Origin: Acidobacteriaceae bacterium
GTDB taxonomy: Bacteria > Acidobacteriota > Terriglobia > Terriglobales > Acidobacteriaceae
DNA length: 57,792 bases
Assembly (NCBI GenBank): GCA_003138515.1
Contig: PLGG01000043.1
Location: 1,519-59,310 of the forward strand
Direction of reading: 5' to 3'
This document shows positions 44,776-52,151 of the stretch, piece after piece (position 1 is the first letter of the stretch; each line of letters opens with the position of its first letter). The position numbers and the translations under genes were made by a program. The notes below the pieces were generated by a model. It saw only the letters and a list, made by a program, of their open reading frames with translations, ran no database searches and was not told where the DNA came from.

Positions 44776-46335
44776 CTAATCCTTGTTCCCTGATCCCACC
44801 TGTTCCAACGGCCTGTGCTCATTGAACACCACCGCCGTAAAGCTGAAGATGTCGGTGTTCTCATTCTTCCAGCAGCTCCGGTCCATCCCAGCCTTCACGC
44901 AGGTCTGCTCGAGGAAGGTTTGTCTGTCCCACTTCTGCTCCGCGGGAACCTGCGGCAGCAGCAGGCCCTCGGAGTCACCGTTTTTCATGAGCAAGCCGTC
45001 GCGGCCCACCTTGATCTGCTCGATGTCAGTCACGCGGCGCAGCGGCGAAAGGACGGAGATTTCGTAGGCGAGCTTCGGCAGCTCTGAAGCAGTGACGGGC
45101 GGGAAGCGCGGGTCACGCACAGCGGCCAGCGCGGCCGTATCGCGCACCGTCATGTAGAGCGGCTTCATGGGCGCGGTGTAGCCGATGCAACCGCGCAAAG
45201 CGCCGCCCTCAGTGAGCGTGACGAAGGCGCCGTACTCCCGGTCGAGCGTTTCGCTCGGGCTCGGCGATGGCGCGTACGGCTCATTCCTCTGGATCATGTA
45301 CTCGACCGATTCGCGCGCCACGGCAAGCAGTTCCGCCTTTTCCGCGTCAGTGAGCGAGAAGGGCGGGACCGCATCGGCCGTATGCGCGGACTTGACGAAG
45401 AGATCGGCGCTGTAGCCCACCACGCGCGAGTGGTCGCCAGTGGCGTCGCCGGAGTTCGCATATCGCAGCACCTCAGCCTTGTTCGCGCCCATGCGCTCGG
45501 CGTAGATCATGGCGGCCACAATGGGCGCGCCGCCACAGGCCTCCCACACGCGCGTCTCGAAATTGCGCGACATGCTCAGGTAGTCCCATGCCTCGAGCGC
45601 GTGCAGCGTTTTGTGGTCGATGGTCTCGGCGTTGTCGTAGGTGTGGTAGTGGGAGAGATCGGAGCTGGCCAACACTAACGTGTCGTGATCGTTGCGGAGC
45701 ATCCTAGCGAGGGCCACACCCAGCGCGCGACTGCTTTCATAGTTCTGATCCCCCATCACAATCGGCACCAGCTCGAAGTTGCCGAGAACCGTTTGCAACC
45801 AAGGCAACTCGACCTCGACCGAATGCTCCGGCGCGTCCTGTGTTGCCTGATGGCCCTTATCAGAAAGCTGGATAGTGGAGCTCATCTTCGCCAGCCGGCG
45901 CGCGAATTCCTTGTCGACGGGAACTTGGCCAAGCGGCGTGGTGTAGGCGTCGCCGTCGTAGACGGAGGTGAAGTCGAAGGCCACGTAATGCGAAGGCGCG
46001 ATGACCACCACGCGCGAGTACTTGTGGCCCTTGAGCGCCGCGTAGGTCCATGCGGCCACCGGTCCAGAGTAGGGATAGCCGGCATGGGGCGCGACTGCGG
46101 CTAGAATTTCACCGTCGACTGGCGGCGGCGTGGCTTCTGCCAGCAAGTCGTCGATCATCTGCGTGAGCTCTTTGGGGTCGGCGGGATAGAATGCTCCGGC
46201 GACGGCTGCCGGTCGGATCTTTTGCTGCCCGGTTGTATCCTGCGCTGCGCGAACGTGCAGGATGGGCGCGGTCACCAGGAGTGCGATGCATTGCGTCATC
46301 AGCCAAGCCATAGCGGAACTCCTTGCGATCTTCAT
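44776..46335 (-). CDS. amrB-amrA: Exported Memo-AMMECR1 fusion (AmmeMemoRadiSam proteins B and A)
   Basis: The 519-residue protein has an N-terminal Sec-like signal (SAMAWLMTQCIALLVTAPILHVRAAQ). The Memo domain spans about 40-320, with its dioxygenase-fold His motifs APHAGYPYSG, IAPSHYVAF and SSDLSHYHTYDNAE. A C-terminal AMMECR1 domain (about 340-515) carries the invariant GALRGCIGY and AVRDPRFPPVT. Both domains recur with a radical SAM enzyme in bacteria and archaea as the AmmeMemoRadiSam system, whose chemistry is unknown. AGGAGGT precedes the ATG. It is 23 bases downstream of amrS. Export of this pair is unusual. Confidence 0.9.
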   Translation of the reverse strand: MKIARSSAMAWLMTQCIALLVTAPILHVRAAQDTTGQQKIRPAAVAGAFYPADPKELTQMIDDLLAEATPPPVDGEILAAVAPHAGYPYSGPVAAWTYAALKGHKYSRVVVIAPSHYVAFDFTSVYDGDAYTTPLGQVPVDKEFARRLAKMSSTIQLSDKGHQATQDAPEHSVEVELPWLQTVLGNFELVPIVMGDQNYESSRALGVALARMLRNDHDTLVLASSDLSHYHTYDNAETIDHKTLHALEAWDYLSMSRNFETRVWEACGGAPIVAAMIYAERMGANKAEVLRYANSGDATGDHSRVVGYSADLFVKSAHTADAVPPFSLTDAEKAELLAVARESVEYMIQRNEPYAPSPSPSETLDREYGAFVTLTEGGALRGCIGYTAPMKPLYMTVRDTAALAAVRDPRFPPVTASELPKLAYEISVLSPLRRVTDIEQIKVGRDGLLMKNGDSEGLLLPQVPAEQKWDRQTFLEQTCVKAGMDRSCWKNENTDIFSFTAVVFNEHRPLEQVGSGNKD

Positions 46336-46358
46336 GGATCAGGACCTCCTGAGCACGC

Positions 46359-47546
46359 TCAAGCGTGCCAGATTCCAGGGATTTTGTGCCTGCAGAACGG
46401 GCATGTCGAGTCCTTGCGGATGAGCATCTGGCTGGCGGTGAAGCCGACGCGCTCGACCAGCATTTTGCGGCACTGCGGGCAGTAGGTGTTCTGCGCGGGA
46501 TGGCCGGGGACGTTGCCGATGTACACGTAATGAAGTCCCTCGGCATCGGCGATGGCTTTGGCGCGCTCCAGCGTAGGCACGGGCGTAATTGGCAGGTTCT
46601 TGAGCAGGTACTCGGGATGAAACTGCGTGAAGTGAAGGGGAACATCGGGGCCGAGATTGGCCTTGACCCACTGCGCGAGGCCGCGGAACTCGGCATCATC
46701 GTCGTTGAGCGTAGGCACAACCAGGTACACAATCTCGGTCCATTTTCCCATCTTGCACAGCGTCACAAGGGTTTCGAGGACCGGCTTCAACTGGCCCGTG
46801 ACGACCTTCGTGTAGTAGGACTCCGTGAAGGCCTTCAGGTCGATCTTGACAGCGTCCATCTTGCCGTAGGCCTCTACCAGCGAGTCGTGCTGCATGTAGC
46901 CATTGGAGACCACGATGCTGCGCACGCCCGCCACATGACCGGCATCGGCGGTGTCCATCAGGTACTCGGCGAAGACCACCGGCTCGCTGTAGGTGTAGGC
47001 GATGGTGGGGCAGTTGTATTGCAGGGCGACGGCCGCCGCCTGATGCGGAGAGACGTACTCGGCGGGAATCTCCTCGGGGCGCGACTGCGAAATGTCCCAG
47101 TTCTGGCAGAACTTGCAGTTGACGTTGCAGCCGGCGGTGGCAATGGAGAAGGCCGTGGTGCCAGGCAGGTAATGGAAGAGCGGCTTTTTCTCGATGGGAT
47201 CGATGTGGGCGGCGCAGACGCGGGAGTGAACGAGGGTGTAGTAGACGCCGCCGCGATTCTCGCGCACGCCGCAGTAGCCGCGCTCCTTGTCGCCCACAAT
47301 GCACTCGCGCGGGCAAAGCTTGCAGCGGATCTTGCGGTTGGGCAGCTTCTCGTAGAAGCGCGCTTCGAATGTAAACCGCGTGTCGCTCTGCGTTTCCGCG
47401 CCACTGGCGAGCGGGACGGCAGCGGCGGGCGCGGCCAGTTCGCCGGCGCCGAGAACAGCGCCCGAGGCCAACGCGCACACGAGGAACGAGCGGCGATCGA
47501 TTGCACCGCGCGCGCTGTTTTCGGTTGTGATGGATTCGCAATTCAT
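46359..47546 (-). CDS. amrS: AmmeMemoRadiSam radical SAM enzyme with a Tat signal peptide
   Basis: The 395-residue protein starts at ATG 47546 with GGGAGGTGC upstream; the frame stays open to 47834 but overlaps the next gene. The N-terminus carries AIDRRSFLVCALASGAVLGAG (Arg18-Arg19), a good twin-arginine signal. The radical SAM motif is CNVNCKFCQNW (CxxxCxxC). An N-terminal Cys-rich segment (CKLCPRECIVGDKERGYCGV) and a C-terminal pair (CPQC...CPFC, zinc-ribbon-like) are typical of AmrS. S-adenosylmethionine is not expected in the periplasm. Possible readings are that the protein folds with its [4Fe-4S] cluster before export, that SAM or another cofactor is supplied there, or that the signal acts only as a membrane tether. 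Confidence 0.9.
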   Translation of the reverse strand: MNCESITTENSARGAIDRRSFLVCALASGAVLGAGELAAPAAAVPLASGAETQSDTRFTFEARFYEKLPNRKIRCKLCPRECIVGDKERGYCGVRENRGGVYYTLVHSRVCAAHIDPIEKKPLFHYLPGTTAFSIATAGCNVNCKFCQNWDISQSRPEEIPAEYVSPHQAAAVALQYNCPTIAYTYSEPVVFAEYLMDTADAGHVAGVRSIVVSNGYMQHDSLVEAYGKMDAVKIDLKAFTESYYTKVVTGQLKPVLETLVTLCKMGKWTEIVYLVVPTLNDDDAEFRGLAQWVKANLGPDVPLHFTQFHPEYLLKNLPITPVPTLERAKAIADAEGLHYVYIGNVPGHPAQNTYCPQCRKMLVERVGFTASQMLIRKDSTCPFCRHKIPGIWHA

Positions 47547-47569
47547 GATGCACCTCCCGGCGGCGCCGG

Positions 47570-48616
47570 TTACACCTCCACGATCGCGATTCGGCTTGGA
47601 TCGCAGTAGCCGAGACGATGTTCGCCGTCGGCCGCGGTGGCAATGTAGTGCGGAGCGCGCTTCTCGGCTTCGAGCGTCTTCAACCCCATCTCCGCGCGTT
47701 TGCGCTCGATCATCTGCCAACCCGTATAGTCGAGTGCGACGAGATCCTGCGAGACCAGCAGGCTGTTCGGCTTCCAACTGTGTTCGGGCTTGAATCCGGG
47801 GCCGCCCTCGTACATGGCGGTCGTCGCGTCGCAAATCGCGAGCTTCATCCGCGAACGGACTTCGGGCAGCATGTTCAGGTCGGCGACATAGGGATCGCAG
47901 CCGTTGGGGTGGTACTTGTTGGGATTGTGGATGGCGCCGTACATGTTCTTGAGAGCGATGGTGACGCCCGCGCCGTCGTGGTCCTTGAGCACGGGGAGAT
48001 TGATGAGTACGCTCGAAGAGCGCGTGAGGATCTTGGAGAGCCGGCTACCCACGTTGCCCCACGAGGAAAGATCGTCCTCGTACCCTACGCGGTCGGTGCC
48101 GTAGCACTGTACGCGGTCTCCGCCGATTGCGATGCGGAAGCCGGCGCGCTCGAGTTCTTCGCTGTCGCGGTCCCAAACGACAATGTTGGCGGGTTTCACG
48201 CCGGCTTGCTGCAGACGCTCGCAGATGACCTCGACCAATTCGACATTCGTCGCGATGCCGCGTCCGCCGAGCGTATTCACTTTCAGGCTGACGGTGTCGC
48301 CGGGACCGGCGATGCGGCGCCACGCGGCGATTGCCTTCGCGGACGCTGCTGGCGCAGGATGTTCGCCGCTGAAAAGCGCTTGCATGGCGCGGTCGACGAG
48401 CGCTTCGAGGCGGTGCACATCGACAGGTGTGCTCGTGCCGCGTAGCTGGGGATCGCGAGCGATGACGACGCGGGACTTCGCAGCCAGTGCGGCTTGTTGC
48501 GCCGGCGCGCGGAGGCCGACGCTGGCGCCGAGGGCCACAGCTCCCGTGAGGCATTGCGTGAGAAAGTTCCGCCGGCTCTGGCCGCGAATCTCCGTCATAA
48601 AGAGGCTCGGGCGCAT
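47570..48616 (-). CDS. DUF362 protein with Tat signal (copy 1)
   Basis: The 348-residue protein has QSRRNFLTQCLTGAVALGAS at the N-terminus (Arg15-Arg16). The DUF362 core includes DTVSLKVNTLGGRGIATN, VLINLPVLKDHDGAGVTIALKNMYG and LAICDATTAMYEGGPGFKPE, and the C-terminus VALDYTGWQMIERKRAE...YIATAADGEHRLGYCDPSRI. DUF362 proteins often pair with Fe-S proteins; their activity is unknown. The start at 48616 has GAGG upstream, and an ATG at 48598 is also possible. It is 23 bases upstream of amrS. It is much closer to copy 3 than to copy 2, implying a within-cluster duplication. Confidence 0.88.
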   Translation of the reverse strand: MRPSLFMTEIRGQSRRNFLTQCLTGAVALGASVGLRAPAQQAALAAKSRVVIARDPQLRGTSTPVDVHRLEALVDRAMQALFSGEHPAPAASAKAIAAWRRIAGPGDTVSLKVNTLGGRGIATNVELVEVICERLQQAGVKPANIVVWDRDSEELERAGFRIAIGGDRVQCYGTDRVGYEDDLSSWGNVGSRLSKILTRSSSVLINLPVLKDHDGAGVTIALKNMYGAIHNPNKYHPNGCDPYVADLNMLPEVRSRMKLAICDATTAMYEGGPGFKPEHSWKPNSLLVSQDLVALDYTGWQMIERKRAEMGLKTLEAEKRAPHYIATAADGEHRLGYCDPSRIAIVEV

Positions 48617-49001
48617 GTAGTCCTCGATCGAGGATCGGTCCGGCGAGTGGGAAGACTTCAGCAGGACGCGGTGAAGCGGCTCAAACGACTGAAGTTAGCT
48701 CCAGGGCGGATCCTCGGCGACCGTGGACGCACCGCCATCCCTCATACCTAATGCAACCAGCAGGGCATTGCAGTGATGAGCAGCACGGAGGGCGAGGAAG
48801 GATTTCAAGCTGGTGGATGATAGTGGACGCGGTATGAATCGAACCTACAGGTGGCATTTGCGGACTTCTTCGAGGGTCCGCACGTAATCGCGCAGGCGAT
48901 GATGGGTCTGTTCGCCGCAGCTCATACGGTAGACGAGCCTTGCAGTGCAAACTTTCTTTATCGGAGACGGCATCCAGCCTGGGATACGGCTTATGAATTG
49001 T
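48617..49001. other. Non-coding gap in the DUF362 cluster
   Basis: This gap between DUF362 copy 1 and the ankyrin-type remnant has no convincing gene. Together with the remnant it makes a 920-base interruption in an otherwise tightly packed gene row, so a promoter for the downstream copy 1-amrS-amrBA transcript may lie here. Confidence 0.4.
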
Positions 49002-49404
49002 TTAATCCTGGACGGTCAGCCGCTGAGTATGGCGGAGATCGAGGCTGCTTCGTTGGCTGGCTGTCCGGTGGCTCTTGCCCCTGACGCCCTCTCTCGCGTC
49101 GCCGCCAGCCAATGCTCTGGGGTCTCCGCCGGCCCACATCAGAAGGCTAACCCACTTGAGATTCCCTTCCTTCAAAGAAGCGAAGTGCGCGATCTACTTG
49201 TTCTTGCAACTCACGGTCCAGTTCCGGATGAGATCTTTTGTACACAACGAACCTGTTGAGGGCGGTGCGAATCTTCTCAGAGAACGCCATTGTGAATGGG
49301 TATTCGGTGACTACATCGGCACCGCCATCGAGGAAAAGCTGCATGAGCGTCGGATCCCACGACCGCCGCCGCGCAAGATAGAACTGCACCACGATCGATT
49401 ACCG
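49002..49404 (-). pseudogene. Decayed ankyrin-type protein fragment with a frameshift
   Basis: On the minus strand one frame reads VQFYLARRRSWDPTLMQLFLDGGAD...VYKRSHPELDRELQEQVDRALRFFE and then stops at 49147. Removing a single G near 49170 continues it as EGNLKWVSLLMWAGGDPRA, which matches a motif I know from acidobacterial ankyrin-repeat proteins (LKWVSLLMWAGADPR). It then runs to a stop at 49002. There is no start codon or upstream domain. It is an inserted or residual fragment splitting the DUF362 genes. Confidence 0.6.
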
Positions 49405-49539
49405 CCGGGTGGTCTCGCTGTTGCGCCTGGGACCCGAGCAACAAGCAGAGCAAAACGACTTGAAAAGCCAAGCAACGAGCGATCCTCATCATGCCGTCTA
49501 CTCATGCAGATCAGCATTGCTGGCTCCATTGTGGCTGGT

Positions 49540-50562
49540 TCACGATCCCAGTTGGCTCACCTTTACCTTGAGCGATGCGTAGTCCGATGTTCCCAACCCC
49601 CGCGCTTCGGACATCGCGAGATAAGGTAACTGCTCAGGGTCGAGGTTCCAGTAAGCTTTCGCAACATAGGCGTCGATCGCTACCGGGTCCGTGCCTGCCA
49701 CCAACGTCTTCTTTAGATCAACGTCTTCAAGATTGCCGCCCGTCGGTCCGTTGCGGATCAATACACGGTAGCAGTCCAGGAGCGTCAATGTCGGCAGCAT
49801 GAAGCTGGCCAGATCCGCCAGGCTTTGGTGAATCTGCTGGTGCAACTGGTTGCGTTGCCCGCCCAGAATGCCGTACCAGTTCTTCATCCCAAGTGTGGCG
49901 CCGGTCAGAATGTGATGCTTGGCGATGGGCAAGTTGATGATCTTATCCGCTTCGAGAAACGGCGTGAAGACAGGCCAACTCTTCAGCACCACGCCGCCCA
50001 TGTCGATCTCGCGGAACCGCTCGGGGTCAGGCAGGATCACCTCGGCGCCCGCGGCCCGCGCCGCCGCCTCGATGCCCGAGCGATGGAAGCATCGCTGCGG
50101 TTCATTGCAGCTTACGTCCGTCACAATCACCCGTTTTGCGCCGGCCTGCCAGCACTGCCTCACCACCTCCGCCACCAGATCGGGATTTGTGTTCGCCGCC
50201 TGTTCCGGGGTCCGGTCCCACGCAATGTTCGGTTTCAATACCACTACATCCTGTTTGCTGATGAAGCGGGCCATGCCGCCAAGGTTCTCCAGCGCTTGCC
50301 GAACCAACGCCTGCGGTTCGCCGTTCTGCACAACGGTGATTTTCGGCCACTGCGCGTCGATCGCCACGCGATGATCGCGCCGCGCCTCCTTCGCCATCCC
50401 GGCAATGGGACGTTGGCTGCGCTCGCTCAGCCAGATGCCCGCGCCCACCGCGCCTGCGGCCACTCCGCCCAGGCGCAGCAGTTGCAACATAGCTTCGCGC
50501 CGCGTCATCTCCGGCGCAGGTTGTGCCTTTGCGTCACCTTGTTGGCCTACTCCACTGGCCAT
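49540..50562 (-). CDS. DUF362 protein with Tat signal (copy 2, divergent)
   Basis: The 340-residue protein starts at ATG 50562, 7 bases after GGAG; an ATG at 50568 is too close to it. The twin-arginine signal is TRREAMLQLLRLGGVAAGAVG (Arg21-Arg22). The core has VVVLKPNIAWDRTPEQAANTNPDLVAEVV, RVIVTDVSC, INLPIAKHHILTGATLGMKNWYGILGG and VAGTDPVAIDAYVAK. This is the classical DUF362 layout and is clearly different from copies 1 and 3. It lies 14 bases downstream of copy 3. Confidence 0.88.
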   Translation of the reverse strand: MASGVGQQGDAKAQPAPEMTRREAMLQLLRLGGVAAGAVGAGIWLSERSQRPIAGMAKEARRDHRVAIDAQWPKITVVQNGEPQALVRQALENLGGMARFISKQDVVVLKPNIAWDRTPEQAANTNPDLVAEVVRQCWQAGAKRVIVTDVSCNEPQRCFHRSGIEAAARAAGAEVILPDPERFREIDMGGVVLKSWPVFTPFLEADKIINLPIAKHHILTGATLGMKNWYGILGGQRNQLHQQIHQSLADLASFMLPTLTLLDCYRVLIRNGPTGGNLEDVDLKKTLVAGTDPVAIDAYVAKAYWNLDPEQLPYLAMSEARGLGTSDYASLKVKVSQLGS

Positions 50563-50576
50563 CGTCATTCTCCTCG

Positions 50577-51593
50577 TTACACTTCTACGAGCTTGATGCG
50601 GTTCGGATCGCAAGTGCCCAACTGGTGCGCGGAGTCGGCGGCCGTCGCAATGTACTTCGGAGCGCGTCCTGCTCCCTCGAGCGTGGGCATTCCAACCTCC
50701 GCGCGCTTGTGCTCGATCATCTGCCACGCTGTGTAGTCGAGCGCCACGCGATCCTCACCGACGACCAGCGCGTTTGGATACCACAACCGCTCAGGATGGA
50801 AGCCGGGCCCGCCGTCGTACACCGACGAGATCGCATCCCCGATCGTGAACGACACCTTCCCGCGCACGGCGGGAACGCAATTCAAGTCGGCCACGCCGGG
50901 ATTGCAGTTGTTCGCATGCAGCGTGAACGGCTTGTCCACCACGCCATACATGTTCTTCATTGAGAATGTGATTCCCGCGCCTCCGTGATCTTTCAGGATG
51001 GGCAGATTGATCACCATCGCGCACTCGCGCGTCAAAATCTTCGCCAACCGGATATTCGCCGTCCCCCACGAGACCGGCTCGTCGTCGAATCCGCCCGCAT
51101 CGTTGCCGTAGCAGCGCACGCGGCTCGGATCGGTACTGATCGTCATGCCGCACGCCTCCAGATCGCGCTCGTTACGGTCCCACACCAAAATGTTGCCTGC
51201 GCGCACGCCAGCCTGTTGCAGCCGCTCGGCAACGGCCATCGTTAGCGCCGCGTGCGTCGAAATACCGCGCCCCCCCAATCCGTTCACCTTCAGGCCGATC
51301 ACTCCACCGGCAAGAATGTTTGCGGGAATCACGCTCTTCCACGCTTCCACCGGCTTCTCGCGCCCGGTGTAAGCACTCATGGCCTTGTCGAGCAGATTCA
51401 GCACGCGTTGCTCGTCGGGTTGGGTTCCCGCTCCATGCAGCGAGGCATCGCGCGCGATCACCACCTTCGACTTGGCCGCCGCCGCGTGCTCTTTCAGCAC
51501 TCCTGCCAGCGCCAGCTTATCCGCTGCCGCGGACGACCCCAGCAGCACGACTCCCGTCGCTGCCTCTTTCAGGAACTCTCTCCGGCTCTTCAT
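50577..51593 (-). CDS. DUF362 protein with Tat signal (copy 3)
   Basis: The 338-residue protein has signal KSRREFLKEAATGVVLLGSS (Arg4-Arg5). It shares with copy 1 the blocks GGRGI(A/S)T, ERLQQAGV, VWDR, CYG.D, SWG, KILTR, INLP.LKDH.GAG, KNMYG, VADLN, GGPGF.PE and ALDYT.WQMIE.KRAE, so the two are paralogues. It is probably periplasmic. It sits between the DUF6599-like lipoprotein gene (46 bases) and copy 2 (14 bases) and is part of the same operon. Confidence 0.9.
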   Translation of the reverse strand: MKSRREFLKEAATGVVLLGSSAAADKLALAGVLKEHAAAAKSKVVIARDASLHGAGTQPDEQRVLNLLDKAMSAYTGREKPVEAWKSVIPANILAGGVIGLKVNGLGGRGISTHAALTMAVAERLQQAGVRAGNILVWDRNERDLEACGMTISTDPSRVRCYGNDAGGFDDEPVSWGTANIRLAKILTRECAMVINLPILKDHGGAGITFSMKNMYGVVDKPFTLHANNCNPGVADLNCVPAVRGKVSFTIGDAISSVYDGGPGFHPERLWYPNALVVGEDRVALDYTAWQMIEHKRAEVGMPTLEGAGRAPKYIATAADSAHQLGTCDPNRIKLVEV

Positions 51594-51639
51594 GGTTTTC
51601 CTCGCCTCTTCCCTGCCGCCGTTTCCGCAGCCTCGTCCT

Positions 51640-52140
51640 TCAGAGTTTCGCTTCCACCCCGTGCGCCAGCGCGATCAGCGCCTGCTGCGCGCCGGGCGAA
51701 GCCTGATAGGCGACGATGCGCACCAGGTACGGTCCCTTGCGGAAGGTCACGCTTTGCTCGTACGCAATGCCCGCGTCGCCCACCTCAACTCTTTTGGCAT
51801 CGTTCGTCTGTCCCGACTCCAGAATCTTGCGCGCCCCAGCGGCATCACCCATGGTGTACACGTCGACCACTGCCTCCAACTGGTCCTGGTACTTGTAGTC
51901 CGACGTCGCGGTCGAAACCACGCCTGCCTGAAGGTACTGCTCCGCGCCGCCGTCGATGTACTGCCAAAGGTCCTTGGCGGCAAAGACGCGCGTGTCGCCG
52001 GTTTTCTCCCATCCCGCCACCGCGCCCGAAGCCGGGAACGCATCGACATCCTTCTTCTTGCATCCGGCATTAGTGATCGCGGCCGCGATTGCGAGCGCCA
52101 CAACGGCTTCTTTCCATCTTCCTGGTCCAATCGCTTTCAA
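51640..52140 (-). CDS. DUF6599-like lipoprotein
   Basis: The 166-residue protein has a lipoprotein signal (WKEAVVALAIAAAITNAGC; lipobox TNAGC, Cys27). The mature protein includes VFAAKDLWQYIDGGAEQYLQAGVVSTATSDYKYQDQLEAVVDVYTMGD and AGIAYEQSVTFRKGPYLVRIVAY, which I associate with DUF6599. The function is unknown, and it is often beside DUF362 and Fe-S genes. It lies 11 bases after the polyferredoxin stop. It was presumably anchored to a membrane facing the periplasm. Confidence 0.78.
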   Translation of the reverse strand: MKAIGPGRWKEAVVALAIAAAITNAGCKKKDVDAFPASGAVAGWEKTGDTRVFAAKDLWQYIDGGAEQYLQAGVVSTATSDYKYQDQLEAVVDVYTMGDAAGARKILESGQTNDAKRVEVGDAGIAYEQSVTFRKGPYLVRIVAYQASPGAQQALIALAHGVEAKL

Positions 52141-52151
52141 AATAGTCTCCT

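Noticed and set aside
46365..47609. 414-codon open frame on the plus strand opposite amrS
   Set aside because: It is an antisense shadow in high-GC DNA: the translation has no domain and the minus-strand frame carries full radical SAM motifs.
49825..50736. 303-codon plus-strand open frame opposite DUF362 copy 2
   Set aside because: Antisense to a well-supported gene; the product is Arg/His-rich and unlike any family.
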